Origin: GCA-2794515 sp033763335 | GTDB lineage: Bacteria > Chloroflexota > Anaerolineae > Aggregatilineales > Phototrophicaceae | Direction of reading: 5' to 3' | Assembly (NCBI GenBank): GCA_033763335.1 | Contig: JANRKU010000054.1 | Span: 1 to 64,000, forward strand | Length of the DNA stretch: 64,000 nt | Shown: positions 35,503-44,962 of the stretch, in pieces | Position numbering within the stretch: the first letter of the stretch is position 1 | Layout: every line of letters starts with the position of its first letter | Notes under the pieces: generated by a model | Told to the model about the DNA's origin: nothing | What the model saw: the letters and a program-made list of their open reading frames with translations, nothing else | Database searches by the model: none | Position numbers and translations under genes: made by a program

Positions 35503-35802
35503 TTAGCCCTTGAACAGATTACTGGCTTGTTCTTCGGATTGTTTGAAGGTATTGGCGACTTGCCCCAATGCACTTGAACACATTTCGAGTGCTTTTTGCA
35601 ATTTTTGCAAGGCGGGGAAGACTTCACCTTCCATTTCATTTTGGAATTTATCAGCACCGCGACCTTCCCAATTTCCATTGAGAAGTTCACCCGTTTTGGC
35701 TTTCAACATCTGAAATTGTTGTTGAATTGCATCTGCGCGTTGATTCATCATATTGCTCAATTTCTGCAATTCTTGATAATCTGCTTCGACTCTATCCGAC
35801 AT
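35503..35802 (-). CDS. WXG100-family protein (canonical)
   Basis: A 99-residue protein, the most typical of the four. Helix one is YQELQKLSNMMNQRADAIQQ, the turn is NWEGRGADKFQNEMEG (W-E-G), and helix two is FPALQKLQKALEMCSSALGQV. The tail ends QASNLFKG. AAGGAG is nine bases before the ATG. It is the first gene of the run and about 240 bases downstream of the phosphatase stop, with a terminator between, so the run has its own promoter. Confidence 0.9.
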   Translation of the reverse strand: MSDRVEADYQELQKLSNMMNQRADAIQQQFQMLKAKTGELLNGNWEGRGADKFQNEMEGEVFPALQKLQKALEMCSSALGQVANTFKQSEEQASNLFKG

Positions 35803-35961
35803 AAAATTGCTCCTTTATCAATAACTTAGTGTTTGGTGAGAATGAACAACCTTAACTAACCTTACAATAAGCCCAAATGCTATTTGCTGTCAAGCAAATA
35901 GGACAATATTCCCAACATTCTTTAATAATCCGTTATATTTTGGCTCTTTATAGCTAAAAAC

Positions 35962-35975
35962 AGGACTAAAGTCCT
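35962..35975. repeat. Short palindrome AGGACTAAAGTCCT
   Basis: A 14-base inverted repeat (AGGACT-AA-AGTCCT) between the WXG100 run and the phosphatase terminator. It carries a TACGAA right flank, unlike either larger palindrome family. Confidence 0.45.
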
Positions 35976-35983
35976 ACGAATTA

Positions 35984-36014
35984 TAAAAAAAGAGACAAGC
36001 AGGTGCTTGTCTCT
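35984..36014 (-). terminator. Rho-independent terminator of the PP2C gene
   Basis: On the minus strand, AGAGACAAGCA and TGCTTGTCTCT form an 11-base stem with a two-base loop, followed directly by TTTTTTTATAA. It lies 32 bases after the phosphatase stop. Confidence 0.88.
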
Positions 36015-36045
36015 TACAATACATTACATTTTGAGTATTATATGC

Positions 36046-38394
36046 TCATGGCGTTGCAGGGGTGACTTCTGGTGTCGTTTCAATGGCATTTGGGTCTTCT
36101 GTGGCTTCTGGTGTTGGCACAGGAAGCGGATTTATTTTTAATACGGTGTCGAGGTCGCCGATGATGAGGATGCCACCATCGTCTGCCAAAGTAGCCGATA
36201 CCCACCCTACTGCGGTACGATTACGGCTCGTCACAAAACTGACACGCAACCATGCGCCCACAGGGGTTGTGGCATCAATCCGCGCCACCGAGAAGGGTTG
36301 TAAGCCTGCAAAAATATTGGCGAGTTCATCAAACGAGGCATATTCGCGCACATTGATTGCGACATCATTGGTCACAATCAAATGCACCCCAAATAACTCA
36401 TCACTCGGCGCTTTGGGGTCTTCTGGGTCGAGTAATGGCAATTCTTCGACAGGGGTGCTGAGGACAACACTATCTAAATTGTCATTGGCAAATCGCTCTA
36501 TCCAGCCATAGATGCCATCTATATTTTCGACATAGAACCATTGCCCGTTGGGGTGTACCCCATATACGGTGAAGATGTCGTTGATGATGAGGGGCAATAA
36601 TGCCTCTGATGTCGTGCTTGGTTGGGCATAGAGGGTCATATTGTCCGATGCGACCAGCAAAATATTGGGCAAAACTGGCGCGGTAATCTCGACATCTAGC
36701 GTAGATTCTTCGGTATTTTCTGCCCGATAGGTCGCAGTAGCGGCTTGAATCGTTGCCACACGCGCTTGTGCCGCTTGCAAGGTCTGTGCGACTGCCGTCA
36801 CGGGATAAACGGCGGTTTCTGTGGCAAAAACAGCCACTTGGGTTTGTGTTTGGAGTGCTTCTAATGCCACTTGGGTTTCTTGTTCACTCAGGGCGGTTTG
36901 GGTTTCTGGTGGCAAATTAGCCCGCGCCGTAGCCGTAAATGGAAACACTAAGGTGAGCGATTCATTATCCAATGTCGCAGTCGGCGGTTTTGTGGTGGGG
37001 GTAGATGTCGCCGTTGGCGTATTGGTCAATGTCGCCGTGGGTGGTACAGTATTGGTCGGTGATGATGTGACCGTTGGTGATGGAATATCGGTATTGGTCG
37101 GCAATGGTGTTGGCGTTGCCGTGGGTGGTACAGTATTGGTCGGTGATGGGGTTGCCGTCAATGTCGGCGTATTGGTCGGCAAAACCGTTGGAGATACTTC
37201 TGGGGTCTCCTCAGTAATGGTGACATTACGCACTTCATCGGGTGTGATTTCTGGTGTTGATTCTGTGGCTGTAACCGCCGCAGATGTCACCTCTGGCGAT
37301 GTTTCTATCGCCATAACAACATCGGGTGTGGTTTCGGCAGGAGATGTTATATCAGGTGTGACCTCAGAAGTGCCTTCTGTCGCGCCTATGACCTCGTTAG
37401 TGGTCATTTCGGTGACAGTTGCTTGCATTGCTACCTCAAGCGTCTCTGTCTCGGCTTCTGTGGAGATGACCATATTTGTAGGGCTGGCATTTTCGGTAAC
37501 ATCGGCAGTTTGGGTGCTATCTGTGATAACGGGTGCTGTGTTATTAGACAGGATGGCGACCACCCCAACCGCGATACCAATCATCAGCGCCAATGCAAAT
37601 AAAATCGGCGCGATTTTACTCATCCCCTTTTTTTTGAAGGGGGTCATGCGGACGATGATGCCTGTAGTATTATCTGGCGCGCCACGTTCTAAGACCATCG
37701 TCACCAATTGTTGAATGGCAGATTCTGGCGTGTTATTGGGGATAATTTGCACCAATTCGTTCTCTTTGACCAAATCCCACAAACCATCGGAACAAATCAG
37801 AAAAATGTCATCGGCTTGGGCAGATACACGCCGATAAACAGGCTCTACCCCGCCCGGTTGTCCGATAAAGGCGGTGACATTCATATTACGCCCTTGCGCC
37901 GCTTCTTCTTCTGTGACCAACCCGAGTGCGAGTTGTTCTTCTAACACACTTTGGTCACGGCTGAGTCGCTCTATAAAACTCCCGCGTATCCGATACACTC
38001 GCGCATCGCCAACATTGAATAGCACAATTTCTTTGGGGTGAACAATGATGCCCGATGCGGTTGTGCCGATGAGGGTACGCCCCAATTCACCAGCTTTGGC
38101 AATAACGGCAGTATTCGCCAAATTCATGGCGGCGCGTAACCGACTGAGTGGGTCTGGGTCTGGATTTTTGGGGTCATAATAGGCGGCAAGCAGGGTATTC
38201 ACTGCCACACTACTGGCTTCTTCTCCAAAACCCATCCCACCAATGCCATCGGCAACGACAAAAAACGCGCCAAGTGCTTCTTCTGGAGTGTTGGCGGTGG
38301 GAATGACATAGCGGAAGAAATCTTCATTGCGTTTACGCTTGCGTCCAACATCGGTTAAGCCAAAGGCTTCTAGGGATTTTGAGAAATCAGCCAT
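36046..38394 (-). CDS. Receptor-type PP2C phosphatase with SH3b domains
   Basis: A 782-residue single-pass protein. The N-terminal PP2C (PPM) domain (about 8-245) carries RKRNEDFF, VADGIGGMGFGEEAS, LIGTTASGII and ICSDGLWDLV; the metal-binding Asp and Gly residues are present. One membrane helix (about 258-280) leads to a long Thr/Pro/Glu-rich stalk. Two C-terminal SH3b-like modules follow (about 585-645 and 670-745; WFYVENIDGIYGWIERF and GAWLRVSF). It would remove phosphate from Ser/Thr inside the cell while sensing the envelope outside. This is the natural antagonist of the receptor kinase at 42318. It lies 60 bases downstream of the VWA-FHA gene. Confidence 0.93.
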   Translation of the reverse strand: MADFSKSLEAFGLTDVGRKRKRNEDFFRYVIPTANTPEEALGAFFVVADGIGGMGFGEEASSVAVNTLLAAYYDPKNPDPDPLSRLRAAMNLANTAVIAKAGELGRTLIGTTASGIIVHPKEIVLFNVGDARVYRIRGSFIERLSRDQSVLEEQLALGLVTEEEAAQGRNMNVTAFIGQPGGVEPVYRRVSAQADDIFLICSDGLWDLVKENELVQIIPNNTPESAIQQLVTMVLERGAPDNTTGIIVRMTPFKKKGMSKIAPILFALALMIGIAVGVVAILSNNTAPVITDSTQTADVTENASPTNMVISTEAETETLEVAMQATVTEMTTNEVIGATEGTSEVTPDITSPAETTPDVVMAIETSPEVTSAAVTATESTPEITPDEVRNVTITEETPEVSPTVLPTNTPTLTATPSPTNTVPPTATPTPLPTNTDIPSPTVTSSPTNTVPPTATLTNTPTATSTPTTKPPTATLDNESLTLVFPFTATARANLPPETQTALSEQETQVALEALQTQTQVAVFATETAVYPVTAVAQTLQAAQARVATIQAATATYRAENTEESTLDVEITAPVLPNILLVASDNMTLYAQPSTTSEALLPLIINDIFTVYGVHPNGQWFYVENIDGIYGWIERFANDNLDSVVLSTPVEELPLLDPEDPKAPSDELFGVHLIVTNDVAINVREYASFDELANIFAGLQPFSVARIDATTPVGAWLRVSFVTSRNRTAVGWVSATLADDGGILIIGDLDTVLKINPLPVPTPEATEDPNAIETTPEVTPATP

Positions 38395-38424
38395 AATTCT
38401 TTACTCGCATGGAAAATAATATGA

Positions 38425-38447
38425 GGGCAGAGGACTATCCTCTGCCC
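38425..38447. terminator. Intercistronic hairpin between VWA-FHA and PP2C genes
   Basis: GGGCAGAGGA-CTA-TCCTCTGCCC forms a perfect ten-base stem. On the minus strand the following sequence is TCATATTATTTT, so it could end or attenuate transcription of the VWA-FHA gene. Confidence 0.55.
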
Positions 38448-38454
38448 ATATAAA

Positions 38455-41400
38455 CTAAAAGTCGAGTGATGCGGTTTTGCTGGAGCTACTGGTCATCTCA
38501 AATTCGATAACCGTAGTCTCGCCCAATTTGATGATGCAACGCGCCCCTAATGGATAACGTCCACTAATCTTTTCATCGTTGACCTTTACGCCATGTGTAT
38601 TGGGCTTATCTTCGATGTAGTATGCCCCACCCTCAAAGATAATATCGGCATGTTCACGCGAGATATTTTTATCGCCCTCAACATTGAGGTCATTCTCGCG
38701 CTTGCCCGCACGCCCAATGAGGAAAAGTATTTTATTGATGCCAATAGTCTTGCCGATAATGCTTGGGTCTAGCGAATCAATCACATGCAACACCGCAGGC
38801 AAGAAGACATTGGTTGCTTCTCCGACCATGCCGCTTATATCGCCCCGATTGATTTGGAAATTGGTCGCATTCGGGTCGCCACCACCTGCTGATGGCACAT
38901 TGGTTGCATCCCCATAAATAGAGAAGCTACCCGTGGGTTGTTCGCCATATTCAATATCTTGTGACCCTTGGTCTCCATACGGTGGTGGCACATAACCAGC
39001 ATTTTGCATCCCTTGACGCAATTCACTGATAGAGATTGCCCCCGTCATATTCGGTAATGAGGGTTGCTTGAGGTTTTTCTCGCGTTGGCGGGCAGAACGT
39101 ACCAACCAGAACAACAAGAAGATGAGCAACAACACGATAATGGCGATAATCACGCCGACAATCGGTTGGTCAGAAATGACTTTACCCAATTGTTCCACAA
39201 ATCCGGGTGGTTCTGGGGTTGGGGTTGGGGTGAATTTAGTATAGCCAATGGGTGTTTCGTTTTCGCTCAAAATATTGCCATTTGCATCATACGAAATGAC
39301 GCGCAAACGATATTCGCCATCAGACAAAGTCCCAATAGGCAAGGTGAGCAAATTACCCACTTCGGCACGGTTAAATTCTTGTGAATTAACCAGATTGCCT
39401 TGTTGGTCATCAATCACATCTACGCGGAATTTTTCGATGAAATCAATATTTTCGGTGCGGAGTGTGATGGTGAAGTTCTCTTGACGTGGGTCTGTTTGAA
39501 CACTTTCTACGATGGCAAAAACACTCATTGTAACGGTTGGTGTTGGTGTGAGGATGGGTAATACAGGATTCACGAAATCGGTGGTCTCTCGGCTGAGGAC
39601 ATTGCCCGCATTATCGCGTGTGACCACCCGGATTTTATATTCGCCTTGTGGGGTAAGACCTGTTAAATCAACCACCGCCTCAGTATCGGTATTGGTCAAC
39701 GAAATGCCAGAACGTACAAGGGTGTTATTGGCATCGAGAATATCTATGGTAATTTCGCCGATACTGGTGGCACTTTGTACATTCAATTGCAAGACAACCC
39801 GATTATTTTCTAAATCTGGGACGATAGTATCTACATTGGCGCTCACTTGTGGCGTTGGGGTGAGTGATGGCGTGGGGGTGATGACTTTGGGATTGGTGAA
39901 ATCTTGGTCGCTGGTGCTAATCAATTCGCCATTCAGGTTAAAGGCGCGGACTTGCACCTTATAGCCTTGTTGTGGGATGAGTGACGAAATCGGGATATTC
40001 ACCACTTCTGCCACATCGGGGCGGGCAGGAATGGCAAGGATGCCATTTTTATCCACCACATCCACTTCAAGACGTGAAATTTGCTCTGGTGTCATGAGGA
40101 GCAAGTTAATATTGATGCTATCACTTTCTGCCACATATTGAATCCCTGTGATGGTCGCGCTAATAGGGGGCGGTGTGGGGGTGATAGTGGGTTCTGGTGT
40201 GAAAGTTGGTGTTTCGGTCGGGACAGCAGTCGGACGGGTAATGGTCACTTCTGCATCTGCCTGTGCCAAAATTAGCCCGTCAAAATCGAATGTGACCAAT
40301 TGAATGGTAATATCGCCATCGGGAATATTGGCAGAATCAAAGCTAACTTCTGGGCTATCTAGGTCAAAGCGACGGACAAGATTGCCATTGCTGTCATAAA
40401 TATCAAAGCTATATTTGCCAATATTTTCTAGCCCTTGACCTTCAACCGTAAAGGAGATGGTCTCGGCTTTGGCATCAAACCGTACCCCGCGAATAAGCAC
40501 CGCCACAGGCACAGCCGTTGCGTTGGCACAAGCACGCGGGTTTTGGAAGGTGATGGATTCGGTGAGCAATGAATCACCTGTTTGTACGGTCAGTGTGGCG
40601 CTTCTTGGACCCGCAGGCTCGCAAATTTCGGTGCGGGCAACTTGTTGGGCGGCTAACCCATTGATGATTTGACTAAACAACTCACCAAGATTTTCTTGCT
40701 CACCAATGACCGAGATACCACCTGTTTGTCGGGCAATATCGCGCAATTCATCTTCGTTGATTGCACCTTCTGCCCCCAAGCCAATGGTATTGATGGCAAT
40801 GCGGTCATCAATGCGGGTGGCGCGGTCTAAAACATTTTCGAGGGTCGCACGACTACATTTTTCGCCATTGCGGGTGAGTTCATCGCGTCCATCGGTGAAT
40901 AATACGATGGTACGCCGATTTGGAAGCGGAACGCCATCCATCTCTGCAAGGGCTTGAATGGTCGCATCATACAGACATGTCCCCGCATTGGGGTCTGATG
41001 TTGGTGGCGGGTTGGCGCTGGCGATGGCATTAATCACCGCAGTGCGTTCACTCGTAAAATCTTGTACAAGGTTGATTTGCCGATTAAAGGTGATGACCTG
41101 AAAGAGTGTGCCTTCGGGTGCGGCTTCAATGGCTTGGATGGCGGCGGTTTTCATGGCGTTGGCGGCGGGTCCCATACTACCACTAATATCCAATACCAAA
41201 GAGATATGGAGTGGTGTGGTGGGTTGGCTCACTTCTGCATCATAGCGTGTGCCGGTATCCATCACAATGGTCGCATTACTGGCATTTGAGCCACTAATAG
41301 CGATGCCATCACGGTCTAAAATCGTAAAAAACAAGCCTAATGCGGTTCTATCGCCTTGACCAATACTCACCTCTGGATAATTAATGAGCAATTGGGCAGG

Positions 41401-41481
41401 CGGGTTATCTTGTGCAGAGGTCATGACAGATGCAATGAACATGACCAAAAGCAAACTGAGGACGCTAATTTTTTGTCTCAA
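38455..41481 (-). CDS. VWA - Ig-like - TM - FHA protein
   Basis: A 1,008-residue protein with signal peptide (1-23, ending TSAQ). The extracellular VWA domain (about 90-270) has a complete MIDAS start, LVLDISGSMG (Asp98, Ser100, Ser102). Three or four Ig-like/FN3-like modules follow, separated by Thr/Pro linkers. One membrane helix (about 772-795, IIAIIVLLLIFLLFWLV) leads to a cytoplasmic C-terminal FHA domain (about 905-1000, FLIGRAGKRENDLNV, NISREHADIIF, NTHGVKVND). It links metal-dependent ligand binding outside to phosphothreonine reading inside. The start is TTG at 41479-41481 with GAGGA eight bases upstream. It lies between the PP2C and the receiver gene. Confidence 0.93.
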   Translation of the reverse strand: MRQKISVLSLLLVMFIASVMTSAQDNPPAQLLINYPEVSIGQGDRTALGLFFTILDRDGIAISGSNASNATIVMDTGTRYDAEVSQPTTPLHISLVLDISGSMGPAANAMKTAAIQAIEAAPEGTLFQVITFNRQINLVQDFTSERTAVINAIASANPPPTSDPNAGTCLYDATIQALAEMDGVPLPNRRTIVLFTDGRDELTRNGEKCSRATLENVLDRATRIDDRIAINTIGLGAEGAINEDELRDIARQTGGISVIGEQENLGELFSQIINGLAAQQVARTEICEPAGPRSATLTVQTGDSLLTESITFQNPRACANATAVPVAVLIRGVRFDAKAETISFTVEGQGLENIGKYSFDIYDSNGNLVRRFDLDSPEVSFDSANIPDGDITIQLVTFDFDGLILAQADAEVTITRPTAVPTETPTFTPEPTITPTPPPISATITGIQYVAESDSININLLLMTPEQISRLEVDVVDKNGILAIPARPDVAEVVNIPISSLIPQQGYKVQVRAFNLNGELISTSDQDFTNPKVITPTPSLTPTPQVSANVDTIVPDLENNRVVLQLNVQSATSIGEITIDILDANNTLVRSGISLTNTDTEAVVDLTGLTPQGEYKIRVVTRDNAGNVLSRETTDFVNPVLPILTPTPTVTMSVFAIVESVQTDPRQENFTITLRTENIDFIEKFRVDVIDDQQGNLVNSQEFNRAEVGNLLTLPIGTLSDGEYRLRVISYDANGNILSENETPIGYTKFTPTPTPEPPGFVEQLGKVISDQPIVGVIIAIIVLLLIFLLFWLVRSARQREKNLKQPSLPNMTGAISISELRQGMQNAGYVPPPYGDQGSQDIEYGEQPTGSFSIYGDATNVPSAGGGDPNATNFQINRGDISGMVGEATNVFLPAVLHVIDSLDPSIIGKTIGINKILFLIGRAGKRENDLNVEGDKNISREHADIIFEGGAYYIEDKPNTHGVKVNDEKISGRYPLGARCIIKLGETTVIEFEMTSSSSKTASLDF

Positions 41482-41607
41482 GGGTTTAATCCTCGCTATG
41501 CTTCAAAGAACAAAAAAATTTAAGGACTAAAAGAAAGTTTAGCGCAAGTCTGCGAAACGCGCAATTTTTTGCCCATCTTTGTAATATAGCGAAGGGGAAT
41601 ATATATA

Positions 41608-41629
41608 GGTGGGGTAAAATAACCCCACC
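41608..41629. terminator. Hairpin between the receiver and VWA-FHA genes
   Basis: GGTGGGGT-AAAATA-ACCCCACC forms an eight-base stem. The minus-strand flank is AT-rich (TATATATATTCC) but has no continuous T-run. Confidence 0.5.
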
Positions 41630-41648
41630 GTGAATGAGGGCTGTTTAA

Positions 41649-42029
41649 TTAGCAAAATCTGGCGATGAGGGTGCGCTGTACCAATTCCGATAAATGACTG
41701 GGACTCACTGGCTTCACAAGGATGTGGTCAATCACATAATTAGTGTGTCTGAGGGTAAAAGCACGGGTGCTGGCAGATACAACAATCGTTGGCACGTCTA
41801 GCTGATAGGATTGCAAGGCATCGAGTACCCGTGTGCCATAGCCATCGGGCAATTCGAAATCGAGGAGTAATAAATCTGGCGGGGTGGTCTGAAGTAGTTT
41901 AAGCGCATCATCTACTGTATAAACCCCAGAACAAGCATATCCCAATGCAGAAAGGTGTCTGCAAAAAAGCCGATTGATGGGTTCATTGTCTTCTACTACC
42001 AAGATATTATAAATTTTGAGGTCTTCCAT
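41649..42029 (-). CDS. Single-domain response regulator, paralogue B
   Basis: A 126-residue stand-alone receiver: acidic pair ED13-14, Asp57 (LLLLDFELPDGYGTRVLD) and switch Lys in ILVKPVSPSHLSEL. It is a close relative of the 30102 protein. GAGGA lies nine bases before the ATG. It is divergent from the receptor kinase at 42318, with a 288-base AT-rich gap. Co-location with the kinase, VWA-FHA and PP2C genes suggests a two-component input into the same membrane system (inference). Confidence 0.9.
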   Translation of the reverse strand: MEDLKIYNILVVEDNEPINRLFCRHLSALGYACSGVYTVDDALKLLQTTPPDLLLLDFELPDGYGTRVLDALQSYQLDVPTIVVSASTRAFTLRHTNYVIDHILVKPVSPSHLSELVQRTLIARFC

Positions 42030-42317
42030 AGGGCATCAATCCTCACTATACACAACGTACACTTTTCATTATGATGCCAAAACTAATTAAGAAATATTCA
42101 AATAAACAATAAATTTTGACACGAAAATATGTGAATAAGTGACAACAAACCCATAAACCATTAATTTTTTACCCTATTTACCCTCATCATGACGTAAAAA
42201 TGGCGCTTTTCGTTCCCATGCACCGATGCTTTTTTAAGACATATCGCCAAAAATTTGCATTTTGGCACAAGCGCATTATCATATAAGGGGTTATATCACT
42301 GTAGGATAATAAAAACT

Positions 42318-44888
42318 ATGCAAAATGCGCGTGGAATGCGATTGGGGCAATATACCCTAGACCGACTACTCGGTGGTGGGGCGATGGGACGGGTCTATCT
42401 GGGCAATCAAGAAGCCCTACAACGTCAAGTCGCCATTAAATTGATGAATTTTGCCGATGAAAAGAGTTTTCGCCGTTTTCAACAAGAAGTGGCGATTACC
42501 TCTACCTTAGACCATCCGCACATCATTAAAATTTATGATTATGGGATAGAAAATCAAATCCCATACGTGGTGATGCAATATTTGGCAGGTGGGGCTTTAT
42601 CGGAGCGAATTCGCCATGCCCAATTGGTTGGCTTGCCACCGGTTTCATTGGGAGAAACAGCGCAATTAGTGGAAAAAATAGCGAGTGCGCTCGATTACGC
42701 CCATCAACAAGGGGTCATTCACCGTGATATTAAACCCGGTAATGTGATGTTCGATGTGCATGGCTACCCCTATTTGGTAGATTTTGGCATCGCACGCATC
42801 GGTGAAGGTGGGCAAGAACTCACCCAAGTCGGTATGACGGTTGGCACGCCTTTTTATATGGCTCCAGAAATGTGGGGACCGGGCGAATTAACCACAACCA
42901 TTGACCAATATGCGATGGGTGTTCTGCTTTACGAAATGCTCACAGGCAGACATCCCTTTGAAGTGGATGCGGGCAAAGAACCCAATCTCAATTTGATGTA
43001 TAAACATCTGAATGAGCTTCCGCCACAAATTGAATTGCTTCGTCGTGATTTACCCGCCCAATTAACGCCTGTCCTGCGAAAGGCATTGGCAAAACGCCCA
43101 CAAGACCGCTTTGCCACTATGACCGATTTTTCGCGTGCGTTCTCTGATGTAGCACGTATGGCACCCGGTCAGGCAAATGACTTTTTCCGATTCAAATTGC
43201 CAGAGAAAAACCCCGCCGACATCCGCATTGGCACAGATTCTGGTTTGGCAAGTCGTATTGCCGCCATCGCCAATCATTCAAAATCGGGGCTTGGCAATCA
43301 ATCACAAGGCGGATTTGGCTCACGCCCTAGTCAAAGTGGGTCTGGGTCTGGTGTGCCGATGATGGGCGGTGGTGGTCAACAATCCACCAATCGCGCCCCG
43401 CTCATCGCGGTTGCGGCAATTTTGGCGGTGTTGGTGATTGGCGGACTCATTTTGCTCCTATCGGGCATGGGTGGTGCTGATGGCGGAGATGAAACCGCAA
43501 CACCCAACAGTGTCGCACAGGTGACAGACGAAATCACCCTAACACCCATAGATGCAGAGACGCAATCAATCCCCCCAACCGCCACCCTGAGCGATGCTGT
43601 GATGCAATTATTCCGCGACTCGACTCAAACAGCAGTGGCATTGACCAACCCCGCCCCATTGGTCGAAACCACGCCCACAGAAGAAATCACCCCAACCGAT
43701 GAGGCAACCGCCAGCGTAGAACTCACAGACGAAGCAACTGCGACAGACGAAATTTTGCCATCGCCAACCTTGAATGACTTTGCGATGCAATTATTTGGCA
43801 CACAAACCGCAGAAGCCAATAATAGTGCTATCCCAGAAGAAACTGCCACAGAAGAGGCGATTAGCAACACCAATTCGCTCCCCACAGAAATCACATCAGA
43901 AGCCACCGCCGAAGAAACAGCGACAGAATCATCACTTTCGCCAACCCAAGAGGCACAAACCCTACAAGCGATTGTGGAACAACGGCTCAATGGCAATCAA
44001 ACAGCGACCCAAGTGGCGATTATTACCGCTACCGCCGAACAAATAGCTATTGACCAAACGGCAACGGCAAATATCCCAACCGCCACGCCAACGATGCCAG
44101 CGACCAATACGCCCAAGCCAACGCGCACCTTCACCCCAACGGCGACTGTGCCAGCGAGCGAAACACCATCGCCGACCTATACGCCCTCGCCCACACCTAC
44201 CGCTACGGCGAATCAGACGGAAATTGCCGCTACCATCACCCAAACCTATTTGGATAGCTTGCCGACCAATACACCCACTATCACCCCAACCCCAACACCC
44301 GATTCGTGGAGTATCAGCGAATCTACCATTACGGTGCGCGGATGGGTTGCGCCACAAGTGGCATTGAGTTTGTTATTTGTGCCAATGGCGTGTTTTACAG
44401 CAGGTGATGTCGAGCAATGCCTCCCCGCCCCCTTTGAGGTGGATGCTCAACTTGTGACCAACGCCCAATATGCCCAATGTGTGAATGGTGGGGCATGTTT
44501 CCGACCTGTGGTGGCAGACCTCTATGACCCCACTGGAGAACGCAAAGATGAACCCGTTGTTGGTGTGACATGGTTTATGGCGCGTATTTATTGTGAAAAT
44601 CGGGGTGGTCGTTTGTTGACAGAGCGTGAATGGCTGTTTATCGCAGAAAATAATGCCGATTTTGGCGCTACTGCGCGTGAATGGCTCGGCACAATTGCCC
44701 AAGATTATGATTTTGCCCCCTATAATGCCGATGATGGTCGTGAAGATATTTCGCGCATTGTACAAGGGGCAGTGGTCACAATGGCAATTCGTGGCGGGGT
44801 AGAAGATGAGGCGCGGTTTACGACCCGTACCACCCTCAATACCAATCAAAACGATGTCAATTTAGGATTTAGGTGCGTGCAAGGCTAG
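42318..44888 (+). CDS. Receptor Ser/Thr protein kinase with short FGE-like end
   Basis: An 856-residue single-pass kinase. The kinase domain (about 7-270) has GGGAMGRVYLG, VAIKLM, HRDIKPGNVMFD, DFGIARIGE and FYMAPEMWG. One membrane helix (about 358-382) follows. A long Thr/Pro/Glu stalk (about 385-670) leads to a shortened FGE-like domain (about 680-856; GGRLLTEREWLFIAENN, MAIRGGVEDEARFTTR). Active-site cysteines of true FGE are absent. The ATG at 42318 is chosen; 21 more codons are open upstream but include no good ribosome site, and the hit to the kinase fold starts right after the chosen start. It is the likely writer opposite the PP2C eraser. Confidence 0.9.
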   Translation: MQNARGMRLGQYTLDRLLGGGAMGRVYLGNQEALQRQVAIKLMNFADEKSFRRFQQEVAITSTLDHPHIIKIYDYGIENQIPYVVMQYLAGGALSERIRHAQLVGLPPVSLGETAQLVEKIASALDYAHQQGVIHRDIKPGNVMFDVHGYPYLVDFGIARIGEGGQELTQVGMTVGTPFYMAPEMWGPGELTTTIDQYAMGVLLYEMLTGRHPFEVDAGKEPNLNLMYKHLNELPPQIELLRRDLPAQLTPVLRKALAKRPQDRFATMTDFSRAFSDVARMAPGQANDFFRFKLPEKNPADIRIGTDSGLASRIAAIANHSKSGLGNQSQGGFGSRPSQSGSGSGVPMMGGGGQQSTNRAPLIAVAAILAVLVIGGLILLLSGMGGADGGDETATPNSVAQVTDEITLTPIDAETQSIPPTATLSDAVMQLFRDSTQTAVALTNPAPLVETTPTEEITPTDEATASVELTDEATATDEILPSPTLNDFAMQLFGTQTAEANNSAIPEETATEEAISNTNSLPTEITSEATAEETATESSLSPTQEAQTLQAIVEQRLNGNQTATQVAIITATAEQIAIDQTATANIPTATPTMPATNTPKPTRTFTPTATVPASETPSPTYTPSPTPTATANQTEIAATITQTYLDSLPTNTPTITPTPTPDSWSISESTITVRGWVAPQVALSLLFVPMACFTAGDVEQCLPAPFEVDAQLVTNAQYAQCVNGGACFRPVVADLYDPTGERKDEPVVGVTWFMARIYCENRGGRLLTEREWLFIAENNADFGATAREWLGTIAQDYDFAPYNADDGREDISRIVQGAVVTMAIRGGVEDEARFTTRTTLNTNQNDVNLGFRCVQG

Positions 44889-44908
44889 ATAATGCAATAA
44901 GGGCGGAT

Positions 44909-44933
44909 GTAGGGGCTTGCCATGCCAAGCCCC
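44909..44933. repeat. Family-1 palindrome, CTTG...CAAG word, imperfect centre
   Basis: TGTA edge, then GGGGCTTG-CCATGC-CAAGCCCC. The outer eight bases pair; the centre differs from the perfect copy at 56204 by one base lost or changed. Confidence 0.75.
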
Positions 44934-44962
44934 GTTAACACCTTAAAATCTCCATATACACC

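Noticed and set aside
36821..37714. A long Val/Gly/Ser-rich open frame opposite the PP2C stalk
   Set aside because: It is the complement of the Thr/Pro-rich repeat stalk and has no start context or domain.
34461..44888. A complete type VII (ESX) or type VI secretion locus
   Set aside because: No EccC/FtsK-type ATPase, EccB/D/E, or T6SS sheath or baseplate gene is present; only substrate-like and regulatory genes are seen.
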